64,000 nt of DNA, from NCBI GenBank assembly GCA_004431415.1, contig QPMI01000399.1, forward strand, positions 150,306-214,305, read 5' to 3'. The position numbers were made by a program, and so were the translations under genes. The notes beneath the pieces are model-generated. The model made no database searches. It was given only the letters and a program-made list of their open reading frames with translations, and was not told where the DNA came from. Below, one piece after another: positions 21,449-33,488 of this stretch. Numbering within the stretch: the stretch's first letter is position 1; each line of letters opens with the position of its first letter. The stretch comes from Cyanophora paradoxa. Its lineage: Eukaryota > Glaucocystophyceae > Cyanophorales > Cyanophoraceae.

Positions 21449-24400
21449 CTAGTCCGAGTCGTCGGCGCCGCCGTCGGCCGCCATGGCGCGGCGGCGGCTG
21501 CTGATCCGCTCCATCATCACCCGGTGGATGTCCTCCGCCGCGCTCCCCGGCCCCGGGCCCCGCGCCGCTGGCCCCACTCCCCGCGCCGCCGGCCCCGGCC
21601 CAGCCGCCGCCGGGCGGGCGGGGCGGTGGAGGGGCGGCGGCACGGCAGGAGCGGGCAGCGGGGAGCCCCGCGGCTGCGGGGCGAGGCCTGCCCCCCGGAC
21701 GCCTCGAGGCCGGTCTTGCGGAGGCTTTCGCTCTGGAGAGGGGTCAGCGGGGCGGGGAGGGGTGAGGCGGGGCGGGGCGGGGACGCACAGAGAAGGTGCG
21801 TATCTCGTCGTTGAGGAGGGAGCGGGCGTGGGGCGCGCCCTGCCCCCGCGGGGCCCTCCTCGATCGTCGGCATCGCCGCGAGAGGTCGGCGCCCCGCGGG
21901 GCCCGCGGCGGAGCGAGCGGCTGCTGCTGCTGCTGCTGCGGGGCCGAGGGCGGGGGCGGGGCGGGGCGGGGCGGAGGAGCGCTCGAGGCGCTCCTGCGCC
22001 TCGCGGAGGTACCGCTGCACCGCGTCGCCCCCGAAGGCCAGCGAAGAGGGGAGGGCCGGCCCCGGCGGGGGCGGCGGGGGCGGCAGCCCGAGCGCAAGCG
22101 CGCCGAGGGGCGTCCCGAGGCCGAGGCCGGCCCCGTTGTGGAGGGCCGGGGCGTGCAAGGCGTGCCCCGGGGCGGGCGCGGGGGCGCCGCGCGGGGCGGC
22201 CTCCTCGTCGCTGGAGTCCGGGTCGGGGCGCCAGGGGCCGGCGTGCGGGGCAGGGCGGGCGGGGGCGAGGAGGCCGCGCTGGCGCTGGAGGGCGGCCTTG
22301 AGGGCGGCGAGCTGCCGCGCGTGCTCCCCGACCTCCTCGTCCTTGGCGAGCTTGAGGGCCGAGAGGGCGGCGTCCAGCGAGCGCGTGAGGTCCTCCTGCT
22401 GCTCCAGCCGGCCCCGCGCGTGCTCCAGCTCGCTCCGCGCGTGCTCCAGCTCCCGCTCCCGGGCCCGCAGCTCGGCCGCCACGCGCCGGTGCTCGTCCCA
22501 CGAGAGGCCCTTCGAGAGGCGCTGCACGGCCGCCACGAGCTCGTCGCGCTCCGCGAGGAAGGCGCGGTGCTCCTCCTCCCGCGCCGCCTCCCGCGCCCGC
22601 GCCTCCGCCTGCTCGCGCTTTTTGGCGAGGAGGAACTCGTCGCGCTCGCGGCGCCACTGCTCGAGCAGCGCCTCGCTGCGGCGCACGCGCGCCTCCGCCT
22701 CCTCCGCGTCCATGCGGCGCGCCTCGAGCTCGACGCCGAGCGCCCGCACCATGTCCTCCGCCTTCAGCACCCGCTCCGCCGCCCCGTCCGCCTCCGCCCC
22801 CTTCTTCTTCAGCAGCGCCTCGTAGTGCGCCTTGAGCCGCTCCCCGCGCCCCTGCTCCTCGCGGAGGGCCCCCTCGAGCTTCCGCCGCTCCTCCGCCTCC
22901 CGCCCCTTCGCCTCCGCCAGGTCCTGCAGCTGCGCGCTGCCCCCGCCCCCGTCGCGCCCCGCCAAGCGGCCCCCCCCCCCCCCCCCCCCCGCGCCCCGCC
23001 GCACCTCATCGCCTCGAACTCGCGCGCCCGCTCGCCGGCCGCCCGCGCCCGCGCCTCGAGGGCTCGCACGCGCTCCTCCAGCGCCGCCCGCTCCGCCTCC
23101 GCCGCCTGCCGCCCCCGCCGCGCCTCCGCCAGCTCCGCATCCCGCTGCCCCCGCCGCCGGTCAGGGGCCGCCCAGTGCGGCGGGGCGGGGCGGGCGGCGC
23201 ACGTCCTGGAGGGCAGAGGAGGCGCCCTGCAGCTCCCGCGCGGCCGCCTGCGCCGCCTCGAGCTCCGCCGCCTGCGGCGGGCGTCGGCCCGGCGGGCTGG
23301 GGGCGGCCCCTGTGGCGGGGCGCACGAGGCGGTCGCGGGCGGCGGCTGCGGCCTCGAGCTGCAGGGCGCGCTCCTGCTGGGCGGCGAGGGCGCGGCGCAG
23401 GCCCTCGGCCTCCTCGTCGGCCCGGCGCGCGGCCGCCTCCCGCTCGCGGGCGCGCGCGAGCAGCTCCGCCTCCGCCGCCTGCAGACGCGCCTCGAGGGCC
23501 GCGACGTGCGCCTCCCGCGCCGGCGCCCCGCGCTCGCCGGCGCCGGCCGCCTCCAGGGCCTCCAGCCGCGAGAGGAGGACGGCCTTCTCGGCGGCGCGCG
23601 CCTCGAGGGCGGCCGCGCTCAGGCCCGCCTCGTGCTCGAGCTGCCGCCCCCGCGCCTGCAGCTGCGCCAGCGCCGCGTCCTGCCCGCCCCCGTCAGGCCC
23701 GCCCAGCCGCGCCCATCCCCCAGCGCTGCGGGCCGCCGGGACGCGCCTTCTGGGCCATCTCGACGGCGACGGCCTCCCGCTCGCGGCGGGCGGCGTCGAG
23801 CACGCGCCGCTGGAGGGCCGCCAGCTGGCCCCGCAGCTCCCCCACCTCCGTATCCCGCCCCGCCCGCGCCTCCCGCAGCTGCCGCGCTCCGCGTCGGGCC
23901 CTGCCCCCGGCCCGCCGGACGGCGCGCGGGCCGGCGAACCTCGGCAGCGAGCGCATCGGCGTGGCGCCTGAGGTCCGTGGCGGGTCCCGCGGCGGCCTCG
24001 AGCGACGCCCGCGCCGCCCGCTCGGCCAGCAGCTCCCGCCGCAGCGCCTCGCACTCCCGCCTCGCCTCCTCCACGGCCGCCTCCTTGATCACCTGCAGGT
24101 CCCGACAGCGCGCCGAGAGCTGCTCGCACTCCCGCCGCAGCCGATCCTGCTCCTCTGCCCGCCGCCCGTCGGCCGCCGCCGCCTGCATCGCCGCCACCTG
24201 CGCCCGCGCCGCATCCACCGCGGCCGCCGCGTCGGCCCCGGCCGGCCACCGCGCCTGCACCGAGGGGGACGCCGGCCGCGCCGCAGAAGCTGACGGGGGG
24301 CGTGCCACGGCGGGCCCCGAGCGCAGCGGCGTGGAGGCTCGCGCTGCCGAGGCGTCAGCGGTACGCCGGTCCGTGTGCCGTGCGTCTATACGAGCGTACC

Positions 24401-24515
24401 GGCCGCGGACACAGAGGCCGCCCCGAACGAGGGCGCCGATGCCGTTTCGCCCGTTGTGTGCAGCTCCGCGAGGGCAGCGGGGGGCGCGCTACTTGGGTCC
24501 GCCGGCGCGGACCGG
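21449..24515 (-). CDS. Large coiled-coil protein, family unknown
   Basis: The minus strand encodes long Ala/Arg/Glu/Leu-rich heptad helices over several exons, for example QVIKEAAVEEARRECEALRR, LKAHYEALLKKKGAEADGAA, VELEARRMDAEEAEARVRRS and LARDEEV-like stretches. These are followed by a Pro/Gly-rich linker, GGDAVQRYLREAQERLERS, and a C-terminus DIHRVMMERISSRRRAMA ending DDSD with TAG at 21449. Introns are GT-AG, for example after ALQDV near 23210. The length and heptads suggest a structural or centrosomal/flagellar coiled-coil protein, but no diagnostic domain was seen. The 5' end is uncertain. An upstream frame, IRSAPADPSSAPPAALAEL, overlaps the 3' end of the ankyrin gene on the same strand, so both could be parts of one gene. 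A short C run at 22970-22990 lies in an intron. Confidence 0.65.
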
Positions 24516-24519
24516 ATAA

Positions 24520-25971
24520 CTAGGACGGGGCCTGAGGAGGCCGCGACCGCGTGCTGGGCGGGCTGCGCTGCTGAAGAGGGCCGGGCGAGCCTCGAGACCA
24601 TGTCTGCGCTCCCCCCTGCCGCCACGTCAGAGGCCACGGCGCGGGGGCGCGATTCGGGATGAAGCGCTGGGGCACGCCTCTGGACCCAGAGGAGAGAAGC
24701 GTGCGCCAGGGAGACTCGGCCCGCGCCGGGGCGGCACTGGCGCTTGCCCCGCTTCCCGAAGCAGCGACGTAAGGGGAGGGTGAGGCGGGCCGAGACGCCC
24801 GGCCGGCGGTAAATGCGCTGGCGACGCCCAAACCGGAGGCTGCCGCGCTCGGGAGCAGGCCGGTGCTACCGGCACGCATGGGCGAAGGCTGCCGCGCCGC
24901 CGCGGACGGGGCGGGCGAGGCGGGGCGGGAGTTGCGGAGCAGCGGGGACGCGGCGCGCACAGCGCCCGGGCCGGAATCCCTCCGGGCGGGGGACAGGTAG
25001 CGTGCAGTGATGCCTGCTGCCATCTCGGGTGCCGCCGGGCTCGCCGGGCCGCCCTCGGTGCGTGCCCGAATCAGGAGGAGCGATAGCTCCGTGTGGCCCT
25101 TTTGCGACGCCAAGTCCAGCGGGGTCCTGCGCAGGGGACGCCTGAGGGCTCGTCCCGGAGCACAAGCATCCCTTTGGCCGCACCTGCCGAAGTTGTTCTT
25201 GGACTCTGAGCTGCCCCCTCCGCGTCTGAGCGCATCCAAAATCACAGACGCGCAGGCCACGTCGCCGAGCCGAGCGGCCGCGTGCAGCGGCGTGTCCTTA
25301 AAATTGTCCTCAGCGTCCACCGCCGCTCCGCTCTCGATAAGCAGGCTGACAATCTCCTTGTTCCTGGGCAACGGCACCTCGCATGAGCGAGTCCGAAAAA
25401 AGGGAAGGAAAACAAAGAAGTCGAACCCTGCCATCACGGCCGCGTGCAGCGGTGTCTGCCCGCTATTGTTCTTGCTCCGGATGTCCGCGCCGCGCGAGAT
25501 AAGCAGCTGCGTGCTCTCGATCGCATTCGCCGATACAGCAGCATGCAGCGGCGACTTTCCGTTTTTCGACTGGACGTTGACATCTGTGAGCGGAGATGGA
25601 GACGGTGAGCGGAGCCTGGTGGATGGCGGGGTCGGCGAAGCGCTGGGCACCAGCGCCCTTGTCGAGCAGGAGCGCCGCGCACGTGGCCTTGTCGGACATC
25701 ACGGCGAGGTGCAGCGGCGTGTAACCGTTGTTGTCTTTGCAGTCTACGGGCGAGCCGTGGTCCAGCAGCATCTGCACCACCTCGGCGACCCCTGACATCG
25801 CCGCGAAGTGAAGGGGGCAGCGGCCGTGCACCTGGGGCAGCGGAAATCAGATCTATGGACCTCGGCGCGGAATCGAGGCTCGGCGAAGCCGGTGGCGCAC
25901 GGGCTCCTGCTTCAGCGCCTCGGCTGGGCTCTGGTCCACGAGCACGGCGACCTGGACCACGTCGCCGGCCA
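24520..25971 (-). CDS. Ankyrin-repeat protein
   Basis: The ATG at 25971 gives MAGDVVQVAVLVDQSPAEAL, followed after a short intron by ankyrin repeats: GRCPLHFAAMSGVAEVVQML, NNGYTPLHLAVMSDKATCAA, KNGKSPLHAAVSANAIESTQ, NNSGQTPLHAAVMAG, KEIVSLLIESGAAVDAEDNF, KDTPLHAAARLGD and RTPLDLASQKGHTELSLLL. A Ser/Pro/Ala-rich tail of about 140 residues ends at TAG 24520. Introns split the repeats at GT-AG sites, for example after AVMAG near 25432. Ankyrin proteins mediate protein contacts, and the partner cannot be inferred. It lies directly upstream of the coiled-coil gene on the same strand, with no spacer. Confidence 0.88.
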
Positions 25972-26379
25972 TGGCGTCTTCGTGGAGCCCCATCGCCGCA
26001 AGGCGACTCTTTCCCGTTGCCTATTTTTCGCTCGCGTACCCCTTCACCAGTTCGCATTCGGCGGACTTGGTGGAAGGCAGCCCTCGGACGTAGCTGCGCG
26101 GCCCCAGCCGCACCCATACTGCATGGCCGGTGCGGCACGAACGCTATCGGCCCAGTTGCCGGAGGGGGCACTCGCCGAGCAGCTGAAACCCATCCTTCGG
26201 GTCGAGAGGTTCGCGTTGTCCCTGAAGCGTTTCCTTCCCGGCCTCAGTGCCGCCCAGCGACCATGCCCTCCCAAAGAGCTCGACTGGCTCGCCCCGCGTG
26301 GAGAAGCCGATCCGGCGCGCGTCGAGCACAGCGGCGCTGCAGGCGAAGATTCCAGTAGCGGTGCCCGCTACCTTGCCGC

Positions 26380-26967
26380 GCCGATCCGGCCTCTGCTCGC
26401 GCAATCCGTCCTGACCATCCGGTCTAGCACGCGCTGCGGCGGAACAACTCGCGCGAGAAGGAGCTTCGGAAGCTCGCGCTGTTACACAGGCAGGAGAAGA
26501 TCCCAGAAGAGGGCGCACTTGTCGACTTCCCGCCGCTGCAGCCCGGCCCGATGAAGGTCCACGTGCGGACGCCGCGGCGGAGGGGCTCCAGCTCGCAGGG
26601 GCGCCTCCGCCGCAACGATTCCGGTGCATAGTCGCGTTATGCGGAACTTAGCGCTGCGTGCGGGATGACATCCGGCGGCAGAGGTCTTCAAGTTTGAGGA
26701 GGACGCCTCGAGCCAGTGCTCGTCGCCCCGCATGCAACGCACCTTCAGCGACAGCACTCTGAGCGAATCAGGTGCGGCAGTGCCGCCGCGTCTCGCCGGG
26801 GGCGGCTGCGGCGGTTTGAAGGGCCGGCAGGGTGGAGCGACGACAACGGGAGCGTGGACTGCTTCATGGACGGGAGCCGGGCCGCGACGTCGGGGCCGAT
26901 CTCGATACCCCCGCGGGCCCCGTCGGGCGACGACTACCCGCCGCTGGCCATGGACCAGCGGTCGTGA
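26380..26967 (+). CDS. Unknown small protein
   Basis: A coherent plus-strand reading gives LRRNNSREKELRKLALLHRQ, EKIPEEGALVDFPPLQPGPM and KVHVRTPRRRGSSS. A likely intron follows, then KFEEDASSQCSSPRMQRTFS and DSTLSESG, and a final exon SDDNGSVDCFMDGSRAATSG ending GDDYPPLAMDQRS with TGA at 26967. Composition is Ser-rich and acidic at the C-terminus. I do not recognise it. Additional 5' exons may extend to about 26050. Confidence 0.4.
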
Positions 26968-27158
26968 GGGCGGGGATGCGGCTGGCCTCAGGGTCCGGCC
27001 GGGGTTGGGTTTAGAGCGTACAGCTGGGGCTTTAGATAGGACGCGTTTCAACTTCGTCTCCACACAATTTTGTCTTCTCTAGCTTGGGTCAGGGTCGCTG
27101 TGATTTCAATTGAGAGCGTTGCCAGGGCTTGGCGTGCCCGCAGGGGGGCCGCGCCACA

Positions 27159-30100
27159 TCAGAGGCCGAAGCGGTGCGGGGCGCGCGCCGGCGTGCTCGG
27201 CTCCCGTCGGCCCGGCGTCACGATCAGCGACCGCCTGCGGGGGACGGAGTGAGGTGCGGAACTATGCGCGGGGTGCGCGCGGGGGAACAGCGCGCACGCC
27301 GGGGTGGGGCCGGCGCGGGGCGCGGCGTTGGGGCCGGCGGTGGGCGGGCGGGGCAGCTCCTGCGGGGGCGTGAGGCGGGCGCTGGGCGGGGCGGGGAGGG
27401 GCGGGGCGGGCCCTGCGGGCGGTGGCGGCGGCCATCTCGTCGGCCATGCGGGCGGCCTCCTCGCGCTCGCGGCGGCGCTTCTCGAGGCGGGAGCGGTAGT
27501 CCTCCTTGATCGAGTAGAAGGCGGGGGCGAGGTCGGCGAGCCAGCGCGGCTCGACGGCCGTCACGCACTGCATGTACTCCTTGCTCGTCATCACCAGCTC
27601 GTGGTAGACGACGTAGTCCGGCGTGTAGCCCAGGCCGTAGAGGGCCGAGGACGGGTGCAGGTGCGCCGGCATGCCGCTCCGCACGTTCAGGTACTCCCCG
27701 ATGCCCTTGAGGCGGGCGCAGTGGAAGAAGTAGGCGGCGCAGATGGCCTTGCGCACGAGGTCCCAGTTGGTCCCGCAGCTCGCCGCCTCCACGCGCTGCT
27801 GCGCCATGATGTCCAGCAGCTGCGAGCGCACCTCCCGCACCTGCCCCGCCGCCCCTCAGCCCCCGCCCCGCCCCGCCCCGCGCCGCCGGCCGGGGGCGCG
27901 CCTTGCGCATGGCCTTGACGTGGATGAAGTGCTCGCCGCACCACTCGCCCGAGTAGCCGGCGTGCTTCCACTGCTGGTAGACGTGCAGCAGCGTCAGGTG
28001 GTCGCTCTCCGGCACGAAGAACTTCTCCCGCGCCGCGTCGCTCTCCTCCGCCCGGTCCTTGGGCCGGAAGAAGAGCGTCGGCACCGACAGGCAGCTCACG
28101 ATCGTCTGCGGCGCGTCGGCGGCGACAGCGGGGGCGGCGCGGCGCGGGGGGCGATGCGGCGGGCGGGCGGCGGGGCGGGGCGCACGAGGACTTCGGAGGC
28201 GCAGCCGAAGCGCTCGCCCTGGAGGAGCATGGCGGCGAGGGGCGGGTCCAGGGGGAACTCGACCATCTTGGAGCCGAGGGGCGTGAGGGCGCCCGTGTTG
28301 TCGAGGGCGCCCAGGACCCAGAGCTGGAACATCGAGTTGAGGATGTTCTCGCGCGGCGGCGGGTCCATGAACTCGAACTGCAGCACGTCCTCCACCCCCA
28401 GCGACTTGAGCAGCAGCACCACGTTCGCCAGATTCGTCCGCTGGATCTCCGGGATCGTGTTCAGCAGCATCTCGCTCCTGTACGCCCGCTCCGTGTACAG
28501 CCGCCAGCAAACCCTGCCGCCCCGCCGTTCAGGTCCGCCCGGCGCCTCCGCCGCGCCCCGCGGTGCGTACCCGGGGCCGGTCCTCCCGGCGCGCCCCGAG
28601 CGCTGGTTGGCGGCGGCTTGCGAGATGGGGGTCACCTGCGGGGCGGGCCGGTGAGGGGCGGAGCATGCGGGGGGAGGGGCGGCGCGGGCCTGGAGGGCGT
28701 CCATGCCGATTTTGGGGTTGTAGCACTTGAGCTTGCAGTAGCCGGTGTCGATGACGTAGAGGATGCCGTCGACGGTGAGCGACGTCTCCGCGATGTTCGT
28801 CGCCACGATGCACTTCCGCAGCCCGTCAGGGGCCCGCTCGAAGATCTTAGCCTGCAGGTCGGCCGGCAGCTGCGAGTAGATGGGGAGGAGGGCGAGCTTG
28901 GGGACGTCGGGCCCGAGCTGCTCGAGGCGCTCGGCGATGACGCCGCAGGTCGTCTCGATGTCCTCCTGGCCCGTCATGAAGATGAGGATGTCGCCGGGCC
29001 CGTGGGAGACGTGGACGGCGATGGCCTGCTTGACGGCGGCGTCGACGAAGTCCTCCTGGGGCACCTTGCTGTAGAGGAGCTCCACGGGGAAGGTCCGCCC
29101 GGGGATGCGGAAGACCGGCACCGACCCGAAGAAGGCGCTGAACTTGTCCGCGTCCAGCGTCGCCGACGTCACGATCAGCTTCAGGTCCCGCCGCCGCGCC
29201 ACGATCTTCTTCAGGATCTGCCCCCCGCCCCGCTCGCGTCCGGTCCGGCCCGGCTTGGGGCGGGGCGGGGCGGTGCGGGGACCCCGAAGAGGACGTCGGT
29301 GTGGAGGGAGCGCTCGTGGGCCTCGTCCATGATGATCGCGCTGTACTGCTCCAGGTCGTTCTCCCGCAGCGACTCGCGCAGCATGACGCCGTCCGTCATG
29401 TACTTGATCACCGTCCGCTCCGACGTCGCGTCCTCGAAGCGGATCGCGTAGCCGACCTCCTGCCCCAGCTCCACCCCCATCTCCTCGCTCACCCGCTTTG
29501 CCACCGACATCGCCGCCACGCGCCGCGGCTGCGTGCACCCCACCATCCCGTACGCCGTGTACCCCTCCTCGTGCAGGTACTGCGTCATCTGCGGCGCGCG
29601 TGGGCCGGGGCCGGGGCCGGGGCGGGGCGCGGGGCGGGGGGGGCGGGCCTGGGTGGTCTTGCCGGAGCCCGTCTCGCCGACGATGACGATGACCTGGTTC
29701 TCGGCGATGACCCGCAGCAGCTCCGCCCGCACCTGGAAGATGGGGAGGAACTCGCGCTGCTCGCGCAGGCTCTTGCCCCGCGCGAACTCCGACGCCGCCT
29801 CGCTCGCCTTCAGGTGCTCCTTGAACTGCGAGGCCGCCCGGTAGTCCACCTCCCCCTCCGCCCCCGCCGCCGGCCCCGCCCCCGCCTCCCCCTCCCCCTC
29901 CTTCTTGATCCCCATCGCCTCGCCCATCTGCGGGGCGTCGGCCGCGGGCGGGCGAGGGGGGGCGGCGGGGCGGGGGCGGGCCTTGGAGCCGGCGAGCTCC
30001 CAGAAGCGGTTGCGGGAGACGAGCTTGGCGCGCTCGCGCTGCTCGCGGACCTCGCGGACGAGGCGGGAGCCCTTGCGGGCGACGGCGGCGAGGTCCGACG

Positions 30101-31619
30101 TCGGGTCCCGCACCACCGCCGCCGCCTCCTGCGCCCTGTACTCCGCCGCGTGCCCCGCGAGGAAGGGCGGCCGGATGTCGTGCACGAGCACGTGCAGCCG
30201 GCTCTCCTGCTCGTCGTCGAACTCGGTGGCCACCTCCGTCTGCCGCACCACGCCGCTCGTCGTCAGCCGGTCCAGCTCCCACCGCTCGTTGTCCTCGTGC
30301 GCCTGCGCCTGCCGCGCCGAGAGCCGCTTGATCTGCCGCTTCACGAGCTCCGCCTCGCGGGCCGCCCACTTCGCCTCGTCCCCCACGAAGGGGTCGCGGC
30401 CCTCCACGAGGGTGCCCCCCTCCTCCGCGTCGTACCACTCCCGGTCCATCCTCCGCTCCTCCTCCTCGTCCGCCTCCGCACCCACGGGCCCCGCCCCCGC
30501 CGGGCCCCCGGCCGCCGCCCCGGGGGGCCCCCTCTGCCCCACGGCCGCCGCCCGATCCCCGGCCTCGCCGACGCCCGCCGCCGCCTCCGCCCGCTGCCGG
30601 TGCTCCCGATCGCGCCGCTCGCGGTCCTGCCGCGGGGGAGGGGGGCCTCAGCGCTGCGAAGCGGAGCCTGCGCGGGCGCCGCACCGCGCGCCACGAGCCG
30701 TAGCGGTCGCGGGCACTCCGCGGGCTCTCCCCGGGGCCCTCCAGCTCCGCTGGTCGGAGTGGCGTCGGGGCCCACTCGTCCTCCCGCAGCGGCCGCGTCC
30801 GGTCCGTGTCGCGCGTGCCGCCGCGGCTGCGCGCCGCGCCGCCCACCGTCGTCAGCGGCGTCGGCGCGTCGAAGTCCCGCTGCCACTTCGCTTGCCGCCC
30901 TTCCGCGCCGCGCGGCTCCTCCAGCTGTCGCTTCACGCCCCAGGACCCTTGCCGCGCCTCTTGCGGCCGACCCCCCGGCCCGGCGACAGGGCCCCGCCCC
31001 GCCCCGGCCGCCGGGCCCCGCGAGCGGTAGTGGTGCGCGTGCTGAGCCCGGCGCTCCGCGGAGAAGGCGGGGCCGGCGTCGCTGGCCTCGCATTCGGGCT
31101 CCTCTGCGGCGAGGAACTCCTGCGCGGCCGCGGGGGCCACCGCCCCGCGCCGCTCCTCTCTCGCGAGCCTCTCGCGCTCCTCGCGCTTGGCGACGGCGAG
31201 TTTGTCGAGGCCGAGCAGGGAGGCCCCCCGCGGGGCTGCGAAGACGTGCTTCTCGTTCGCTGCAGGGCGCTTCACGACGAGGCCGCCCTGCGTCGGTGCG
31301 GTGCCCTCGAGGCGGTCCATCGCCTTCCCCGCGAACGCGCTCTTCTCGTCGGCGTTCAGCCCGACCATCACCTTCTGGTAAAGCAGGCTCAACGTGTCCT
31401 CGCGGAACGGCGCGTACACCAAGCATGCTGCGAGGGGATGAGCGGCGCGGGATAGCCGGCGCGCGCGCGAGAACCTCTTTTGAACTCGTCAACATTGTCG
31501 CGGTGCTTGATCCCCTCGCCGATGATGCGCTTGGCTAGCGTGCGGTTTGTCCCCGATAGGCTCAGAGCCCGAGAAGCGACGAGCGCCACCTCCTCCTGCA
31601 GCGTGGCGCTGTCCGCCAT
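27159..31619 (-). CDS. DHX38: DEAH-box splicing helicase PRP16/DHX38
   Basis: ATPase that remodels the spliceosome after the first step of splicing. The ATG at 31619 opens [20 protein letters not shown]. The N-terminal region has [20 protein letters not shown] and [13 protein letters not shown]. The helicase core shows [11 protein letters not shown] (motif I), [38 protein letters not shown] (DEAH), [13 protein letters not shown] (SAT), [31 protein letters not shown] and [13 protein letters not shown] (motif VI). HA2/OB regions follow ([19 protein letters not shown]), and the end [20 protein letters not shown] with FGL matches the family terminus, TGA at 27159. I count about eleven introns of 50-90 nt. 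Four clearly start with GC: 29981-29928, 29648-29589, 28689-28636 and 27901-27841. The domain order is complete and no disruption was seen. Confidence 0.96.
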
Positions 31620-31914
31620 GCGTTGCTCGGTGTCCACTGATCCGATTCGCTGCACCCCTCTCGTTTTTTTAGCCTAGCATCTCCCCCCAAAACATTCTTC
31701 GCTAACATTTTCGCGTTTGGACTGCAATGATCTCCGACGTGCAGCTCGGAGTCTTGTCCAACTTCGTGGGCGTAGCGGTCGTCCTGCTCGTCATGCTGTA
31801 TTTCTATGTTACCGCCGACCCGCGACAGGAATAGTTTGTTGTCTCGCAGTTTTGTGAGAGTGACAATGCCTAGTTTCGTAGTCTGCGTTCGCGGAGCCCA
31901 GAACGCGAATCCAT

Positions 31915-32222
31915 GACCGCCGCTCGGCTCCAGCCCCAACGCCTCGCACTCCCGCCTCGCCTCCTCCACGGCCGCATCCTTGATCACCTGCAGGTCCAGG
32001 AAGTGCACCGAGAGCTCGCTGGAGATCATGCTCGCACTCCCTTCCTGCTCCTCCGCCTGGCGCCCGTCGGCCGCCGCCTGCATTGCCGCCACCTGCGCTC
32101 GCGCCGCATCCACCGTGGCCGCCGCGTCCGCTCCGGCCGGACACCGCGAAGCTCAAGGCAGCGGGGGGCGCGCCACTCTGGTCCGCCGGCGCGGACCGGA
32201 TCATGTAGCCGGGGCCTGATCA
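31915..32222 (-). pseudogene. Truncated duplicate of the coiled-coil gene 5' region
   Basis: About 300 bp closely match two separated parts of the coiled-coil gene (about 24040-24240 and 24465-24540). The shared part reads AARAQVAAMQAAADGR, DLQVIKDAAVEEARRECEAL and IRSAPAD. The roughly 225 bp that separate these parts in the parent are missing here, as are all downstream exons. It lies in an intergenic stretch and has stops, so it is a broken partial copy. Confidence 0.75.
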
Positions 32223-32441
32223 TTAAGCTAGGGGCACTGCAGCTGCGCACGCAGCAGTATTACTGTGCGCGGCAGCTACCGTGCAAAGTCTATTGAAGCC
32301 GACCGCCAGGCAAAAAGTCTTCGCGTGCTGGCGTAATGCAATGCACACAAAGTTACACGTGCCCGGTTATTTGCTGTTGGTGTCTGCTAAGATACAGCCT
32401 CTTGGGAACTCCAGATACAGCCTCTTGCAGACACGAATGCC
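32223..32441. repeat. Short intergenic stretch with 15-bp direct repeat
   Basis: AGATACAGCCTCTTG occurs twice, near 32389 and 32412. Nothing else is recognised between the pseudogene fragment and the next gene. Confidence 0.5.
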
Positions 32442-33253
32442 CTATCCTCCACGTCTGTCATCGGATACTGTGCCTTGAAGGGTACGTGGCAGGACGGAAG
32501 CTCTCGTCAAATTCTCGATCTCCTTTAGCCGGTTTGAGAGAGTCTGCGATTGGGCCTGCTCCGCGGGAGAAAGCACCTGGTGCGCGTATTCTTAGAGATA
32601 GCATACATGTGATGCATTTCGGGGGCGCCTTACCTTCTTTTGCTTCAATTTGTAGAGTGTCGCTCGAATATTTTGCTTCTCCAGCATTAAAGCTTTATAG
32701 TCCAATACAGCGGCCTGCACGATTCTGATGAAACTGCGCGCTCGGCTGTCAGAAGCGAACTGCGTGCACGGAGTTGAAGCACGCTGCGCAGACTGTTTGC
32801 TCTGTGTCTGGGCTTTCACTTGGGAGAGTGCCTTCCTCCACCGGATAGCCGCAGGCCGCACTTCCCCCTGCTCCTCGTGAACGGGGACAGGCGGAGGCGC
32901 CGGGCTTTCCCGGGGCGTCTCATGCTTCGTTTCGTAGGCCTTCAACTGGGCTCGGCGTTGGGTGCGGAGAAACTGCCCCGGCCCACACGGCGGACCTGGA
33001 TCTGTAGCTGCTCGAGCTCCATCTGCTGTGCTGGCGTGAGGTTCTTGATCTGCGGCCCGAGTGAGTAAGACGTGATGCAAGAACCCCTGCGGGTCTGATC
33101 GCAGGCGACCTGCTTCAGCTGATAGACCCGCGTTCGGATGCGGAGCTTCGCCTCTGCGGGGTCCTCCGGCCCGGTGTTTGCAGTGAAAATCCCAAACCGG
33201 CTCCCCCGCCGGTTGTGCAGGATCGGGTCCCCCGCGTCCGCCACCTTCGCCAT
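32442..33253 (-). CDS. Unknown protein with C-terminal coiled coil
   Basis: The ATG at 33253 gives MAKVADAGDPILHNRRGSRF and GIFTANTGPEDPAEAKLRIR. Later exons give PQIKNLTPAQQMELEQLQIQ, IRWRKALSQVKAQTQSKQSA, SFIRIVQAAVLDYKALMLEK and QNIRATLYKLKQ. The last exon runs EYAHQVLSPAEQAQSQTLSN through RLKEIENLTRAS to TAG at 32442. Helical heptads are clear, but I do not recognise a family. It is divergent from the uS5 gene, with about 235 bp between starts. Confidence 0.55.
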
Positions 33254-33488
33254 TAGGGACGTCTGCTCTGTCCTCGGGGGAGCGTCGCGGAAAGAACAGG
33301 CTGGCTGAGGCTGGCACTCAGGCTGCAAAGGGCGGGGTACACGAGAGCTTGCAAATTTGGGGTACACGAGAACCAAACATGCTCTTGCGCAGCGCGGCTG
33401 CGGCGGGCCGCGCGGCGGTCGGCGCGCGGCCATCGATACTGCAAGCTGGTTTGTGACCTCCTTCCCGCTTACAGTCGGTTCGCCGTTG

